DNA from: Methylomonas sp.
GTDB taxonomy: Bacteria > Pseudomonadota > Gammaproteobacteria > Methylococcales > Methylomonadaceae
Direction: 5' to 3'
Assembly (NCBI GenBank): GCA_002928965.1
Contig: PERU01000007.1
Coordinates: 1 to 64,000, forward strand
DNA: 64,000 nt
Shown: piece by piece, positions 1 to 9,251 of the stretch
Position numbering within the stretch: the stretch's first letter is position 1
Layout: each line of letters starts with the position of its first letter
Translations under genes and position numbers: made by a program
Notes under the pieces: model-generated
Told to the model about the DNA's origin: nothing
What the model saw: only the letters and a program-made list of their open reading frames with translations
The model's database searches: none

Positions 1-52
1 AATGATTTTCCCCATGATGAAGCGGCTGCAGCAACCCACAATTTTGCGCAGA

Positions 53-180
53 ACAACTTCCCTTTTTAAAAAAGGAGGAGAACGAAGCGGGGCGGTCAAA
101 GAGATTTATTTAAAGAGCCTCTCTTGTTCAAAGAGGGGCGAGTTCACCGTGCTTTGATAAAACCCAAATGTGTGGATGTT
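53..180. repeat. Dispersed intergenic repeat, copy A (bases 1-444 hold no gene)
   Basis: This is one of four related intergenic blocks in the window (others near 4571, 31782 and 33590). They share an 'aacttcc' start, a G/A-rich block, a 'cctctt...caaagagg' palindrome and an 'accgtgctt' type tail. I see no gene in bases 1-444. Open frames there lack ribosome sites and overlap the repeat. Confidence 0.55.
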
Positions 181-444
181 ATGTGCTACCAAGTTCTAAA
201 TCGTTCCGGCATAGCCGTTTGCCGGCACCGAAAACCGGGAAGCGGATCCAGAAACCAATGCGTTCAATGCCTGCCATCCCCGAGATGAAAGTTACGGTGT
301 GTCGGAAAAAATCTTTGAATTTCCTGCCCATTTCTTGATTCCTCAACACCTTGATGATCTCTGCGAGCATGTTCAATCACATCATCCGGCCGGTTAATCT
401 GCACACCATATACAAAAGCGGGGCGGCGTGGAGCGGGACATAAC

Positions 445-3400
445 ATGACTATCAGTCTGCGCTGGCGCTTCCTGCTGGTGACGTGGGCAGTCGGCTTGTT
501 CTTTTCCGCAGCCGCTGCCTTCAGCTACTACAACGCATACCGCACGCATTATCTGGCCGGCATCGATGCCAGACTGACGACGGCTGCGCAGATGGCGAGG
601 CATTATGTCGGCGCCGACTTTCATGACCGCCTCGTTGACGCGCAATCGCTGGCCCCCGATGCCTACCTTGCCATTATCGCCCACAACAATGCCGCCAGCG
701 CCGAAGCCGGCTTCCAATATTTGTGGAGCAATCTGTTCCTGCCCGATGGCCGGATTGTCTTTACCTCCGCCACCTCGCCAGGCAACGATGCCGGGCGTGG
801 CGATCATGCGGCATTTTTCTCGACGCATTCCGATCCTGCTGCCTTCGACGCGGTGCGCCAAAACGAACGCCCGACATTTTCCAGCTTCCATAACGAATGG
901 GGTGAAGGTCGAATGGTGCTGCTACCCTATCGCGATGCGCAAGGTCGGCTGTATGTGTTCGGCGCCAGCATAGCGTTGCAACCCATTGAACGGCATCTGG
1001 TCGAAGAAATCAGCTGGACAGTGGGCCTGTTCGCTTTCCTGTTCCTCGTCGCCACACTGGCTGCACAGTGGCTCAGCCAATCGATGATCTCGCCCTTGCT
1101 GGAATTACATCGCACCACCGAAGCCATCGCCCATGGCGACTTTACAACCCCGGAAGCACATGGCGGCGGCGAAGAAATCGAATCTTTGAACACCAGTCTG
1201 AGCCAGATGCGCGACATCATCCAGAGCACTTTGAAGCACCTGGAGGAAAGCGAAGCGCGATTTCGCAGCATGTTCGAACTTGCCCCGGTTTCCATCCTGA
1301 TCCATGATATTAAAAACGGGGCGATCATCGACGCCAATCCCGCAGCCTGGAAATCCTACGGACTTGACTCGCTGCAAGCGCTGCAAGCCTACGACATCTG
1401 GCTAGACCCGCCACACTCACAAGCCGATGCGCAGGCATTCATCGCCAAGGCAGTCAAGGGCTTGGCGCAAACCATCGAATGGAAAAGCAGAGACATCAAC
1501 GGCGAATTTTTCTGGGAGCAGATCAGCCTGATCCCCATCAAGCTCGATGGGGTCGAACGGATTCTGTCGGTCGCCATCGACTTCACCAAACGCAAGCAGG
1601 CAGAGGAACAAATCCAACAGGAAAAAACCTTCTTGCGCACCTTGTTTTCCACGTTACCAAACCTGATCTGGCTGAAGGCTCCCGATGGAACGTATCTCGC
1701 CTGCAACCGTGCGTTTGAAATATTCCTCGGCCAGCCCGAAACTGCGATCGTCGGCAGCACGGACTACGACTTCATGCCCACGGAACTGGCAGATACTTTG
1801 CGCAGCCATGACCGCGCCGCAATGGTCGCTGACCAACCGGTCATCAACGAAGAATGGGTCAGCTACGCCAGTGATGGCCGACGGGTGCTGCTGAAGACCA
1901 CCAAAACCCCTATGCATGCCACGGATGGTTCCATGATCGGTGTCCTCGGCATTGGTCACGACATCACCGAATCGCGTGCCCTCAGCGAATCACTGAGTCG
2001 CCAGAACGAACGCAATCTGGCGCTGTTGCACAATGCCAGTGATGGCATTCACATTCTCGACCACAATGGCAGAGTCATCGAAGCCAGCGATTCGTTCTGC
2101 GCAATGCTCGGTTATACCCGCGAGGAAATCATCGGTATGGCTGTCTGGCAGTGGGATGCCTACTTCGACCAAGACCAGCTCACCCGCAAACTGGCCGAGC
2201 ATTTAAGCAATCCCGGCCGAAGCCAGTTCGTATCAAAACACCGACGCAAGAATGGCAGCATCCTTGATGTTGAAATCAGCGGCTGCGCCATCGCCCTGGA
2301 AGGACATACCGTCCTTTTCAACTCCTCGCGCGACATCTCGGAGCGCAAGGCGCACCAGGAGGCTTTACGCCAACTGAATGACGAATTGGAGCAGCGGGTG
2401 CGTCAGAACACCGCAGAGCTGCAGGCCACGTTTACCCAGCTGCGCGATACCCAATTCGCCATGGACATTGTCGGCATCGGCATCCACTGGGTGGATTTCA
2501 ATTCCGGTCGATTCATCCACGTTAACCGCTTTGCAGCGAATTTACTTGGCTATACCCCTGAGGAATTGCTGGAACTGACCGTTTCCGACATTGACCCGCA
2601 TTACCCGCTGTCAACCTTCAGGGAGGTCAGCAACCGTATCCGCGAGAAGGGTTACATGAAGTTCGAGACCGAACAGATCACCCGCAGTGGCAGCCTGATT
2701 CCCGTTGAAATGACGGTTTATTACCATGAAGGCGAAGATGCTGACGCACCCCCGCTAATGATCTCCTTCATGCTGGATATCACCGAGCGCAAACAAGTCG
2801 AACAGGCATTGCGCGATGCCAATGCCGCAGCCGAAGCCGCCAATCAAGCGCTACTTCTTAACGAAAACCGCTTCAAGTCACTGCTATCGCTAGGACAAAG
2901 CGCGTCCGAACTGCGGGAACGCGAGTTGTTACAACTGGCCCTTGAAGAAGCGCAACGCCTCACCCAGAGCGAAGTCGCCTATCTGCATTACATCAATGAT
3001 GATCAGGAAACCATCGAACTGGTGACCTGGAGTGCCAGCACTCTGAAACACTGCACTGCGGCGCACGACAGCCACTACCCGGTCGCCCAGGCCGGTATCT
3101 GGGCAGATACTGTGCGCCTCAAACAACCGGTCATCCATAACGACTACCAGCACATGCAAGGGCTACAGGGCTACCCGGAAGGCCATTTTCCGCTGGTGCG
3201 CCATCTCGGCATCCCGGTTCTTGAAGGTGAGAAAGTGCGGATGGTGATGGGCATTGGCAACAAACCCGTGCCTTACGAATACGTCGATGTACTGCAATTG
3301 CAATTAATTGGCGACAACCTGTGGAAGATGGTCAGTTTGCAACGCACCCTGGCTGCACTTGAACATGCCCGCGATCAGGCGGAAGCCGCCAACCACGCAA

Positions 3401-4554
3401 AATCGGCCTTCCTCGCCAACATGAGTCATGAACTGCGCACCCCCATGAATGGGGTAATGGGCATGATCGAACTCGCCAAACGGCATATGGTTGACGCCAA
3501 GGGGCTGGAGCAACTCAACAAAGCCAAGCTCTCCGCCGAACGACTGCTGGGTTTGATCAACGACATCCTCGATCTCTCCAAAATAGAAGCTGACCGCATG
3601 GTACTGGAAGATGCACCCCTGCAACTCGCCCACAGCATCGAAAACATCGTCGGCACCCTTGACCACAAAGCCAGCGAGAAAGGCGTTCGGCTAACAGTCG
3701 ATTTACCCCCGGCACTGGCTCACGCCGACCTCAAAGGCGATCCGTTGCGACTAGGCCAAATCCTGTTCAATCTGGTCGGCAACGCCATCAAATTTACCGA
3801 GCATGGCACGGTGACCCTGCGCGCACGTTCTTTGGCAGAAACCCCCGAAGCGATACACGTGCGCTTTGAAATCAGCGACACCGGCATAGGCATTGATGCC
3901 GAGGCGCAGTCGCGACTGTTCCAGAGCTTTGAGCAAGCCGACAACAGTATGACCCGCAAGTATGGCGGCACTGGACTCGGACTGGCGATTTGCAAACGGC
4001 TGGTGCACCTCATGGGTGGCGAAATCGGCGTGGAAAGCACACCCAACTTGGGCAGCACCTTCTGGTTTGTGGTTCCATTGAAAATACCGGAACAAGCCCC
4101 CTTATCGACAACGTCAATTTTTACGGTACAGACCGCGGAACAGCAATTGCAAACCGAGTATGCCGGCGCGCGCATCCTGCTCGCGGAAGATGAACCGATT
4201 ACCCAGGAAGTATCGCGCGGCTTGCTGGAGGATTTGAATCTGGTGGTGGATATTGCCGATGATGGCCAACAGGCGCACGCGCTGGCCAAACAGCACCGTT
4301 ACGCCCTGATTTTGATGGACATGCAGATGCCGCTGATGAACGGCGTTGAAGCAACGCAAGCAATCCGCGCTGACTCACTGAACCAGTCCACGCCCATACT
4401 GGCCATGACTGCAAACGCCTTCGACGAGGATCGCCAAGTCTGCCTCGATGCCGGCATGAACGATCATATCGCCAAGCCGGTCGATCCCGAAAAGCTGTTT
4501 GCTGCGTTGCTGGCATGGTTGAAAAAACCAGCCGGTGATCGACTGCTTGACTAA
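445..4554 (+). CDS. Hybrid sensor histidine kinase with HAMP, several PAS, GAF and receiver domains
   Basis: This is an inner-membrane hybrid kinase of 1369 residues. An N-terminal membrane helix (about 8-28), an extracytoplasmic sensor region (about 30-185) and a second helix (about 188-210) lead into a HAMP-like segment. Four PAS-like domains follow (about 265-385, 395-515, 520-640, 670-785), then a GAF-like domain (about 800-965). The HisKA box has the SHELRTP motif with phospho-acceptor His995. The ATPase domain shows the N box (NAIKF), DTGIGI and GGTGLGLAI. The C-terminal receiver carries Asp1292 in LMDMQMP. All catalytic motifs are intact. In this family the phosphoryl group passes from His to the attached receiver and then often to an Hpt protein, and no Hpt gene is nearby. 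The signal and output are unknown. The start ATG follows a weak purine-rich stretch. The gene stands alone, with repeat DNA on both sides. Confidence 0.93.
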   Translation: MTISLRWRFLLVTWAVGLFFSAAAAFSYYNAYRTHYLAGIDARLTTAAQMARHYVGADFHDRLVDAQSLAPDAYLAIIAHNNAASAEAGFQYLWSNLFLPDGRIVFTSATSPGNDAGRGDHAAFFSTHSDPAAFDAVRQNERPTFSSFHNEWGEGRMVLLPYRDAQGRLYVFGASIALQPIERHLVEEISWTVGLFAFLFLVATLAAQWLSQSMISPLLELHRTTEAIAHGDFTTPEAHGGGEEIESLNTSLSQMRDIIQSTLKHLEESEARFRSMFELAPVSILIHDIKNGAIIDANPAAWKSYGLDSLQALQAYDIWLDPPHSQADAQAFIAKAVKGLAQTIEWKSRDINGEFFWEQISLIPIKLDGVERILSVAIDFTKRKQAEEQIQQEKTFLRTLFSTLPNLIWLKAPDGTYLACNRAFEIFLGQPETAIVGSTDYDFMPTELADTLRSHDRAAMVADQPVINEEWVSYASDGRRVLLKTTKTPMHATDGSMIGVLGIGHDITESRALSESLSRQNERNLALLHNASDGIHILDHNGRVIEASDSFCAMLGYTREEIIGMAVWQWDAYFDQDQLTRKLAEHLSNPGRSQFVSKHRRKNGSILDVEISGCAIALEGHTVLFNSSRDISERKAHQEALRQLNDELEQRVRQNTAELQATFTQLRDTQFAMDIVGIGIHWVDFNSGRFIHVNRFAANLLGYTPEELLELTVSDIDPHYPLSTFREVSNRIREKGYMKFETEQITRSGSLIPVEMTVYYHEGEDADAPPLMISFMLDITERKQVEQALRDANAAAEAANQALLLNENRFKSLLSLGQSASELRERELLQLALEEAQRLTQSEVAYLHYINDDQETIELVTWSASTLKHCTAAHDSHYPVAQAGIWADTVRLKQPVIHNDYQHMQGLQGYPEGHFPLVRHLGIPVLEGEKVRMVMGIGNKPVPYEYVDVLQLQLIGDNLWKMVSLQRTLAALEHARDQAEAANHAKSAFLANMSHELRTPMNGVMGMIELAKRHMVDAKGLEQLNKAKLSAERLLGLINDILDLSKIEADRMVLEDAPLQLAHSIENIVGTLDHKASEKGVRLTVDLPPALAHADLKGDPLRLGQILFNLVGNAIKFTEHGTVTLRARSLAETPEAIHVRFEISDTGIGIDAEAQSRLFQSFEQADNSMTRKYGGTGLGLAICKRLVHLMGGEIGVESTPNLGSTFWFVVPLKIPEQAPLSTTSIFTVQTAEQQLQTEYAGARILLAEDEPITQEVSRGLLEDLNLVVDIADDGQQAHALAKQHRYALILMDMQMPLMNGVEATQAIRADSLNQSTPILAMTANAFDEDRQVCLDAGMNDHIAKPVDPEKLFAALLAWLKKPAGDRLLD

Positions 4555-4570
4555 GGATTTCGCTACAAAT

Positions 4571-4698
4571 AACTTCCCCCTTAGAAAAAGGGGGATCAAG
4601 GGGGATTTAATAAAAAAATCTCCCCCCAACCCCTCTTTATCAAAGAGGGGAGCAAGAACCGTGTGATTCGGAATAAGCAGAATTCCGGGAAGTTATTT
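4571..4698. repeat. Dispersed intergenic repeat, copy B
   Basis: Directly after the kinase stop codon lies a block with 'cccccttagaaaaaggggg' and 'cccctctttatcaaagaggg' palindromes and the same tail as the copy near 53-180. The palindromes could end transcription of the kinase. The rest of 4555-5213 contains only this block, the hairpin at 4984 and AT-rich DNA. No convincing gene is seen. Confidence 0.6.
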
Positions 4699-4983
4699 AT
4701 GACCATATCCTAACAGGCCCGATGAGCATGCTCTTTCAGCAAAAACAGGCAAAACCGTCATGCTTGCCAGGATGCGGTCATCCAGCACCATGGCTGACAG
4801 CTTCAAATTTACCCATACCATCGATTCACTTCGGATTTATCTGCTATGAGCGAGTTGACTCTTTTTTGTGTAACGCCTTGAAATCGGTAATGCTTTGTAA
4901 TTTCGTCGTGGTTGACGGCCGAATTTTGGTTTACAGTAACGCTCATGAAGGCAAGACATCACCTTGGCAGACGAAAATTTTCT

Positions 4984-5025
4984 GTGGGAGCGACGCCCTC
5001 GTCGCGACGTAGGCGTCGCTCCCAC
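4984..5025. repeat. REP-like hairpin with 14-bp perfect arms
   Basis: The left arm GTGGGAGCGACGCC (4984-4997) and right arm GGCGTCGCTCCCAC (5012-5025) are perfectly complementary across a 14-base GC-rich loop. This is the form of a bacterial REP-type extragenic palindrome. No REP-associated transposase is nearby. It lies about 190 bases upstream of the mntA-like gene. Confidence 0.7.
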
Positions 5026-5213
5026 TATGACTTTCAGAGTAACGCAAATTGAGAACAGGCCAGAAATTAGAACCCTACAACAATCACCTAAACTGATAAG
5101 GCAATAAGCGCCGGGGCAAAATTAAGCATATTCTCGTAAGAAGCCATTACGCGACCATTCTCAAGAAGCGACCAGAAAAGGCAACTGAACACCTGTCGAC
5201 ATAAATCCACAAT

Positions 5214-5624
5214 ATGAATTTTGCAAAAAATAAATCTCAGATTATTCAGTTAGCGCAAGATGAAGACAGCATAGAAATACTCTGGTTATACGGATCGTAC
5301 GCCAAAGGCAATGCCCATAAAAAAAGCGATATTGATTTGGCCGTTGCCTTTAAAACCTGGGAAAACAATGTCATCGAGCGGCGTTTAAGGCCGGAGTTGC
5401 TTGCCTTAGACTGGCAACACCAATTGAATTTGTCTGAAGGTCAAATAAGCGTACTTGATATTAACATTGCCCCCATTCCCCTCGCCATGTCTGTCCTACA
5501 AGGTGGCGAGTTATTACTCAGTAAAAATCGTTCCCGACAATTGCAAGAACAGCAACGCATCATGTCGAAATGGGAGTTAGACTACTTGTACCATTACCAA
5601 CAGCAGCGAGCTAACTATGGATGA
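5214..5624 (+). CDS. mntA: MntA-like minimal nucleotidyltransferase antitoxin
   Basis: The 136-residue protein has the minimal nucleotidyltransferase signature GSX10DXD (Gly27-Ser28 to Asp39-x-Asp41). In characterised MNT/HEPN pairs this enzyme transfers AMP from ATP to a tyrosine of the partner HEPN toxin and so inactivates it. The final 8 bases overlap the next gene, as expected for a translationally coupled pair. The C-terminal half (about 100-136) is rich in Q and R and is unlike the catalytic core. Function is assigned from family knowledge; only the motif and the coupling are visible in the sequence. Confidence 0.85.
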   Translation: MNFAKNKSQIIQLAQDEDSIEILWLYGSYAKGNAHKKSDIDLAVAFKTWENNVIERRLRPELLALDWQHQLNLSEGQISVLDINIAPIPLAMSVLQGGELLLSKNRSRQLQEQQRIMSKWELDYLYHYQQQRANYG

Positions 5625-6033
5625 TACTTACATTCTTTCAATGCGCGAGCATCTGGATGAATTAAAAAGTGAATTACAAGGATTAACCGACATTATTAGC
5701 CAGCGCACATTTAGTCGGTATGAATATCGGGCTGCCGAACGCAGCTTGCAAATGCTGATTGAAGGCTGTATCGGTATTGCCAAGCACTGGAATTATGCCT
5801 TATATAAGACAGCACCGGCCGATGCTTACACCGCTTTTGACAAACTATCTCAAGAAGGCATTGACGGCATTGATCAGGTCGAATGGCTTAAGATTATTGG
5901 CATGCGAAATGCCCTAGTACATGATTATCTAAATATCGAGCCGGACATCATCAAAGCGGTCATAAAAAAAGCCGTCTATAACGACTTGATTACCTTTGCA
6001 GCAAAAGGTTTAACCGCGCTACAAGCGATATAA
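5617..6033 (+). CDS. hepT: HepT-like HEPN (DUF86) RNase toxin
   Basis: The 138-residue helical protein carries the HEPN active-site motif RX4HXY (Arg97, His102, Tyr104, in MRNALVHDY). Arg and His form the metal-independent RNase site, and the Tyr is the residue AMPylated by MntA in studied systems. The length is typical of DUF86 toxins. It overlaps the upstream mntA-like gene by 8 bases, so the two are co-translated. All key residues are present, so the pair appears functional. A second, related pair follows 149 bases downstream. Confidence 0.87.
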   Translation: MDDTYILSMREHLDELKSELQGLTDIISQRTFSRYEYRAAERSLQMLIEGCIGIAKHWNYALYKTAPADAYTAFDKLSQEGIDGIDQVEWLKIIGMRNALVHDYLNIEPDIIKAVIKKAVYNDLITFAAKGLTALQAI

Positions 6034-6182
6034 AACAGATGCCCGAACATTCGTTCGAAGCATGTTACGACTCTGCCTGCCGGGCTCATTGCATGGAAAA
6101 GGTAAATTACAATGAAGAGCATCAATAAAATTAAGATAGTTTAATTTTTGCATGATTAATTACAAGATTTAGTAAGAACTCC

Positions 6183-6482
6183 ATGAGACTAACTATTCAG
6201 CAAATTCAGCTAGTAAAGAAAACAGTAGATAGTGTTTTAAATGCTCCAAATAATATCTGGCTGTTCGGCTCACGTGTATATGATAATAAACGCGGCGGGG
6301 ACATTGATTTATTTATAGAAACTGAAACACCCTGCGCGAATCGTGCTGAAACTATTTGCCGTTTATATGGCGCGTTAGTTATGACATTGGGAGAACAAAA
6401 AATTGATATTTTGCTCAAAGATCAAAATACGGTTGAATCACCCATTTTTGAAATTGCAAGGCACACTGGGGTTTTATTATGA
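6183..6482 (+). CDS. Second minimal nucleotidyltransferase (antitoxin type)
   Basis: The 99-residue protein has the signature GSX9DXD (Gly29-Ser30, Asp40, Asp42), one residue shorter between the halves than in the upstream pair, so it belongs to a different subfamily. Its stop overlaps the ATG of the next frame as ATGA (6479-6482), which indicates coupling to the HEPN gene that follows. The predicted role is AMPylation and silencing of that partner. The coding strand is AT-rich compared with the surrounding genome, suggesting acquisition by transfer. Confidence 0.8.
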   Translation: MRLTIQQIQLVKKTVDSVLNAPNNIWLFGSRVYDNKRGGDIDLFIETETPCANRAETICRLYGALVMTLGEQKIDILLKDQNTVESPIFEIARHTGVLL

Positions 6483-6980
6483 GTGTGCGTTATTTAGTTG
6501 AACATGCTGAGAATGCTAAATTGGCATTAGATTTGGCACAAAAAAATCAAGCATTTGACGTACACGCATCAGACGCTATTTACTCAAAATATTGATCTAC
6601 TTTGGGTTCAAAGGCTTGGAGAATGCGAAGATTTATCCGAAAAAATCGATGCATTTGTGAGTCGATTTAGTCGTTTGCAAGATCATATTGGTGAAAAATT
6701 GATCCCACGGTTTGCCGCATTACTTGGCGAATCGCCCAAATCTTTGCTAGATGTGTTGAACTACGCTGAAAAAATGGGTTGGATTACTGACACGCTTTCA
6801 TTTATCAGCGCACGAAAATTAAGAAATTTACTTGTTCACGACTATATGGCAGATCCAGAATTATTTTTGCAATCCCTTCAAACTGCCAATGTGGCAACAA
6901 CCATGTTGATTAGTATTGTGAATAACCTAAAACGATACGCAGATTCGATCGAATTGATAAGCACTACTCCGTTAGCCTGA
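6479..6980 (+). pseudogene. HEPN-domain toxin gene with a frameshift in an A7 tract
   Basis: Translation from the coupled ATG at 6479 runs MSVRYLVEHAENAKLALDL and then ends at a TGA about 38 codons in. The rest of the protein lies in another frame, which alone could only start from a TTG at 6555. Dropping one A from the run of seven A's at 6540-6546 fuses both parts into one continuous HEPN-like protein of about 166 residues. The fused product keeps the RX4HXY motif (RNLLVHDY) late in the protein. The lesion may be a real inactivating mutation, transcriptional slippage at the A-run, or a sequencing error. I annotate the joined gene as broken because the sequence as given cannot make the full product by simple translation. 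Confidence 0.72.
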
Positions 6981-7043
6981 ATGAGCCTAATATTTTGGAT
7001 GGGGGTGTTGAAGCAACTTATATCCAAACAAGAACTACCTTGG

Positions 7044-8477
7044 CTAAATTTCTGAGTGAGGAATACCACCTTCCTGCCAAAACCGGGGGCCAATGACTTG
7101 ATACCCCATGGGAATCATCTCAAAGTCACCCAGGATATTTGGTAATAACTCCGGTAACACTGACCAAACCATTACCACCAGAGTTACAGCTGCAAACATT
7201 CTATGCGCTATATCGTTTAAAGGGTTTAAGGCGGTTGGAGGATCATTCTGCTGGTATAACCCAATCATCAGCCCCAGTACCACGGCCATCATGACCTGAC
7301 TGAGCGGCATTACGATCACGCCGTCCACCAAAGAATAAAATCCCGAAGCCACGGAAGTAAAAAACAGCGCCAAAATCAACACTTGTTCCGATTCGGGCGC
7401 TGCCGTTAAAGTGGATGCATTAAAGCGTTTTAGCCACATAAACAGACCATAACCCAAAGTAAATATAATCAAACCCGTAGCCGGCAAACCCCATTCGCAG
7501 GCCAGTTGTACCACGCTGTTGTGTGGATGTGCAGCTATAGCGTTGGGATACCAAGCAAAGTGCATCGGTCCAACGCCCAGCCACGGATGCGATTCAATCA
7601 TATGCCAAGCATGCGTCCATAAATATATTCGGTCATTGGTTTCGCTCCTTAATACCGTTTGAGCGACTACACTGCCGCCGCCAGCATTCAGTTTGGGCAG
7701 CCAAATAAACAGCAGTTGATACGCCAAAAAACCGTAGCTAAAACACTTAAGCTGCAATAGCAAGAAAGCCTTCGCCTGCCGACGGTACGCCCACCAAGTG
7801 ATAAACATGCTCAGTAACCAAGCTAGCAATACCCCGCGGCTCGTGGATGCAAATAGCAATACCCACCAAGCCGACAACAGACAAAACACCCCAGCTTTGT
7901 ATTTTGGCTTAATCCAGCCTGGCACCAGCAAGGGCAAGCACAGCAAGCCCAAGGTCCAGAGTTGATATTGATTGAATTGCCTGACGTTGGACAACATAAA
8001 AAATGGCTCTGGCCAGACCAAAGGGATTTCTTCCAGAAACGAAGCTAGATAACCGGTGAAAAAACCGATCATATAGAGAACAGCTCCTAATGAAATAATG
8101 CTGACTATTAAAACCACGAGCGTGTTCTGATGGTCATGCCAAGCCTTAGCCATCAGCAAACTTAAATAAAACAAACCGACAAATACATTAATTTCTAAAA
8201 ATGCATGGCGCGGCGAAGCTGCTGAAATTGCTGATAAAACCGCTACAACCAATATACTGTAGCCAACCACACGCCAACGCAACTGGCAAACTGTAGAGGG
8301 GGGGTGATTGTTAAGCCCTCCCAACAAAACCCAAGCTAGCCCAGCTGTTGCAATTAATAATTCAATTAACCTCCTTCCATCATAGGATGACACATTAGGA
8401 AAAAACGAATAATTAAGAGATAGCCCTAAAAATATAAAAAGTAAGAATAAAACTGATAACTCTAATAGTCTGACCAC
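7044..8477 (-). CDS. O-antigen ligase-like O-oligosaccharyltransferase, probable pilin glycosylase
   Basis: The protein is a polytopic membrane enzyme of the Wzy_C/PglL/TfpO type with about ten hydrophobic segments. A large periplasmic loop contains GVGPMHFAWYPN and the HPHNS motif expected of this family. These enzymes move a lipid-linked glycan onto protein. I chose GTG at 8477 as the start because it lies downstream of the pilin terminator and follows a GGAG ribosome site, although the frame stays open to 8624 through the hairpin. The gene lies just behind the pilin gene, an order like pilA-tfpO in Pseudomonas, and the pilin ends in serine. The likely substrate is therefore the pilin. General O-antigen ligation is the main alternative. 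Confidence 0.8.
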   Translation of the reverse strand: MVRLLELSVLFLLFIFLGLSLNYSFFPNVSSYDGRRLIELLIATAGLAWVLLGGLNNHPPSTVCQLRWRVVGYSILVVAVLSAISAASPRHAFLEINVFVGLFYLSLLMAKAWHDHQNTLVVLIVSIISLGAVLYMIGFFTGYLASFLEEIPLVWPEPFFMLSNVRQFNQYQLWTLGLLCLPLLVPGWIKPKYKAGVFCLLSAWWVLLFASTSRGVLLAWLLSMFITWWAYRRQAKAFLLLQLKCFSYGFLAYQLLFIWLPKLNAGGGSVVAQTVLRSETNDRIYLWTHAWHMIESHPWLGVGPMHFAWYPNAIAAHPHNSVVQLACEWGLPATGLIIFTLGYGLFMWLKRFNASTLTAAPESEQVLILALFFTSVASGFYSLVDGVIVMPLSQVMMAVVLGLMIGLYQQNDPPTALNPLNDIAHRMFAAVTLVVMVWSVLPELLPNILGDFEMIPMGYQVIGPRFWQEGGIPHSEI

Positions 8478-8504
8478 ACAGGCTCTTCTCCAAGATTCTT
8501 TGAA

Positions 8505-8535
8505 AATAATAAAAAAGGCGCCTTTTGGCGCCTTT
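8505..8535 (-). terminator. Rho-independent terminator after pilin gene
   Basis: On the minus strand AAAGGCGCC, an AAAA loop and GGCGCCTTT form a perfect 9-bp stem (8514-8535), followed by a T-rich stretch (8505-8513). It separates the pilin stop (8557) from the ligase start (8477), so ligase expression probably depends on partial read-through or its own weak promoter. Confidence 0.85.
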
Positions 8536-8556
8536 AAGAGTTGATTGACTAAATAA

Positions 8557-9018
8557 TTATGACCTGCAATTACTTGGTCTATATTTGTTTGCCAAGGTAG
8601 TTCCAGATGTACAACCCCACGCAATTGCGTCTGTTGGTATCGTTCCAGCTACCAAAGCTGCACCTGCTGATGTTGGCGTCATTACAATTGTGTCGGCACC
8701 AGTAGTAGCACCAGCCTTAGCTGTATAAGTAATAGTAATTGCTCCTGTTGTACTGTTTATTGCAAGGCTCGCTACATTTTCGGTTGCAGTAGGAGAGCTC
8801 CAACCAATATTCAAGCTACTGTTGCCTGCAGCCGCGTTTTCCGCAACAGCTGTTTTAGCTGCCGATGCCATTGAAAGCCCTTCTGTAACCCGTGCACGGA
8901 CAGTATAATCTTGGTAAGCAGGTAACGCCACAGCGGCCAAAATACCGATAATCGCGACAACGATCATTAACTCGATCAAAGTAAAACCTTGTTGTACTTT
9001 TTTAATTTGTATATTCAT
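8557..9018 (-). CDS. pilA: Type IV major pilin
   Basis: The prepilin has a short basic leader ending in QQG, then [18 protein letters not shown] with Phe+1 and Glu+5. This is the classic class III signal cut and N-methylated by prepilin peptidase PilD. The mature protein is about 140 residues. Two cysteines near the C terminus (WGC and SNC) form the expected disulfide loop. The final residue is Ser, the glycosylation position in the Pseudomonas group I pilin. I chose ATG 9018, after a GGAAAC ribosome site, because the longer frame to 9093 runs into the promoter. A strong RpoN site and an IHF-like site lie upstream. No other pil gene is in the window. Confidence 0.93.
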   Translation of the reverse strand: MNIQIKKVQQGFTLIELMIVVAIIGILAAVALPAYQDYTVRARVTEGLSMASAAKTAVAENAAAGNSSLNIGWSSPTATENVASLAINSTTGAITITYTAKAGATTGADTIVMTPTSAGAALVAGTIPTDAIAWGCTSGTTLANKYRPSNCRS

Positions 9019-9066
9019 GCGAGTTTCCTCTGTTGGTTGATGTTTTGTTAAAGACGAATCTTTTAA

Positions 9067-9082
9067 AGCAGTCATCATGCCA
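9067..9082 (-). promoter_or_regulatory. Sigma-54 (RpoN) promoter of pilA
   Basis: On the minus strand the sequence TGGCATGATGACTGCT matches the RpoN pattern: GG and GC are separated by exactly 10 bases, with TGGCA at -24 and TGCT at -12. It lies 49 bases upstream of the pilin ATG. RpoN with the PilS/PilR pair drives pilA in Pseudomonas and relatives. Confidence 0.85.
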
Positions 9083-9122
9083 AAACGAAACACAGCATCA
9101 AATTAAAATTATTATTATTAAT

Positions 9123-9135
9123 AATCAATAATTTA
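9123..9135 (+). promoter_or_regulatory. Probable IHF site upstream of the pilA RpoN promoter
   Basis: AATCAATAATTTA fits WATCAANNNNTTR exactly and lies in very AT-rich DNA about 40 bases behind the -24 element. This is where IHF would bend DNA to bring an enhancer-bound activator to RpoN holoenzyme. Confidence 0.5.
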
Positions 9136-9251
9136 TCAAAAACTCTTAGGCAAATTTTATGTCAATACTCCGTTAGGGTTTTACATGCCGACTTAACAAG
9201 CGTCCTTGTTTCGGCAGATTGTGACAATTTTTGTTACTCGTATTTGCATCT

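Noticed and set aside
394-891. Long minus-strand frame at the 5' end of the kinase gene
   Set aside because: It overlaps the kinase N terminus, has no recognisable domain and no start signal.
3720-4289. Long minus-strand frame inside the hybrid kinase
   Set aside because: It is antisense to the conserved ATPase and receiver coding region, has no ribosome site, and its composition is that of a shadow frame.
4722-5012. Plus-strand frame of 96 codons
   Set aside because: It runs into the perfect hairpin at 4984-5025 and has no ribosome site; it is repeat-derived.
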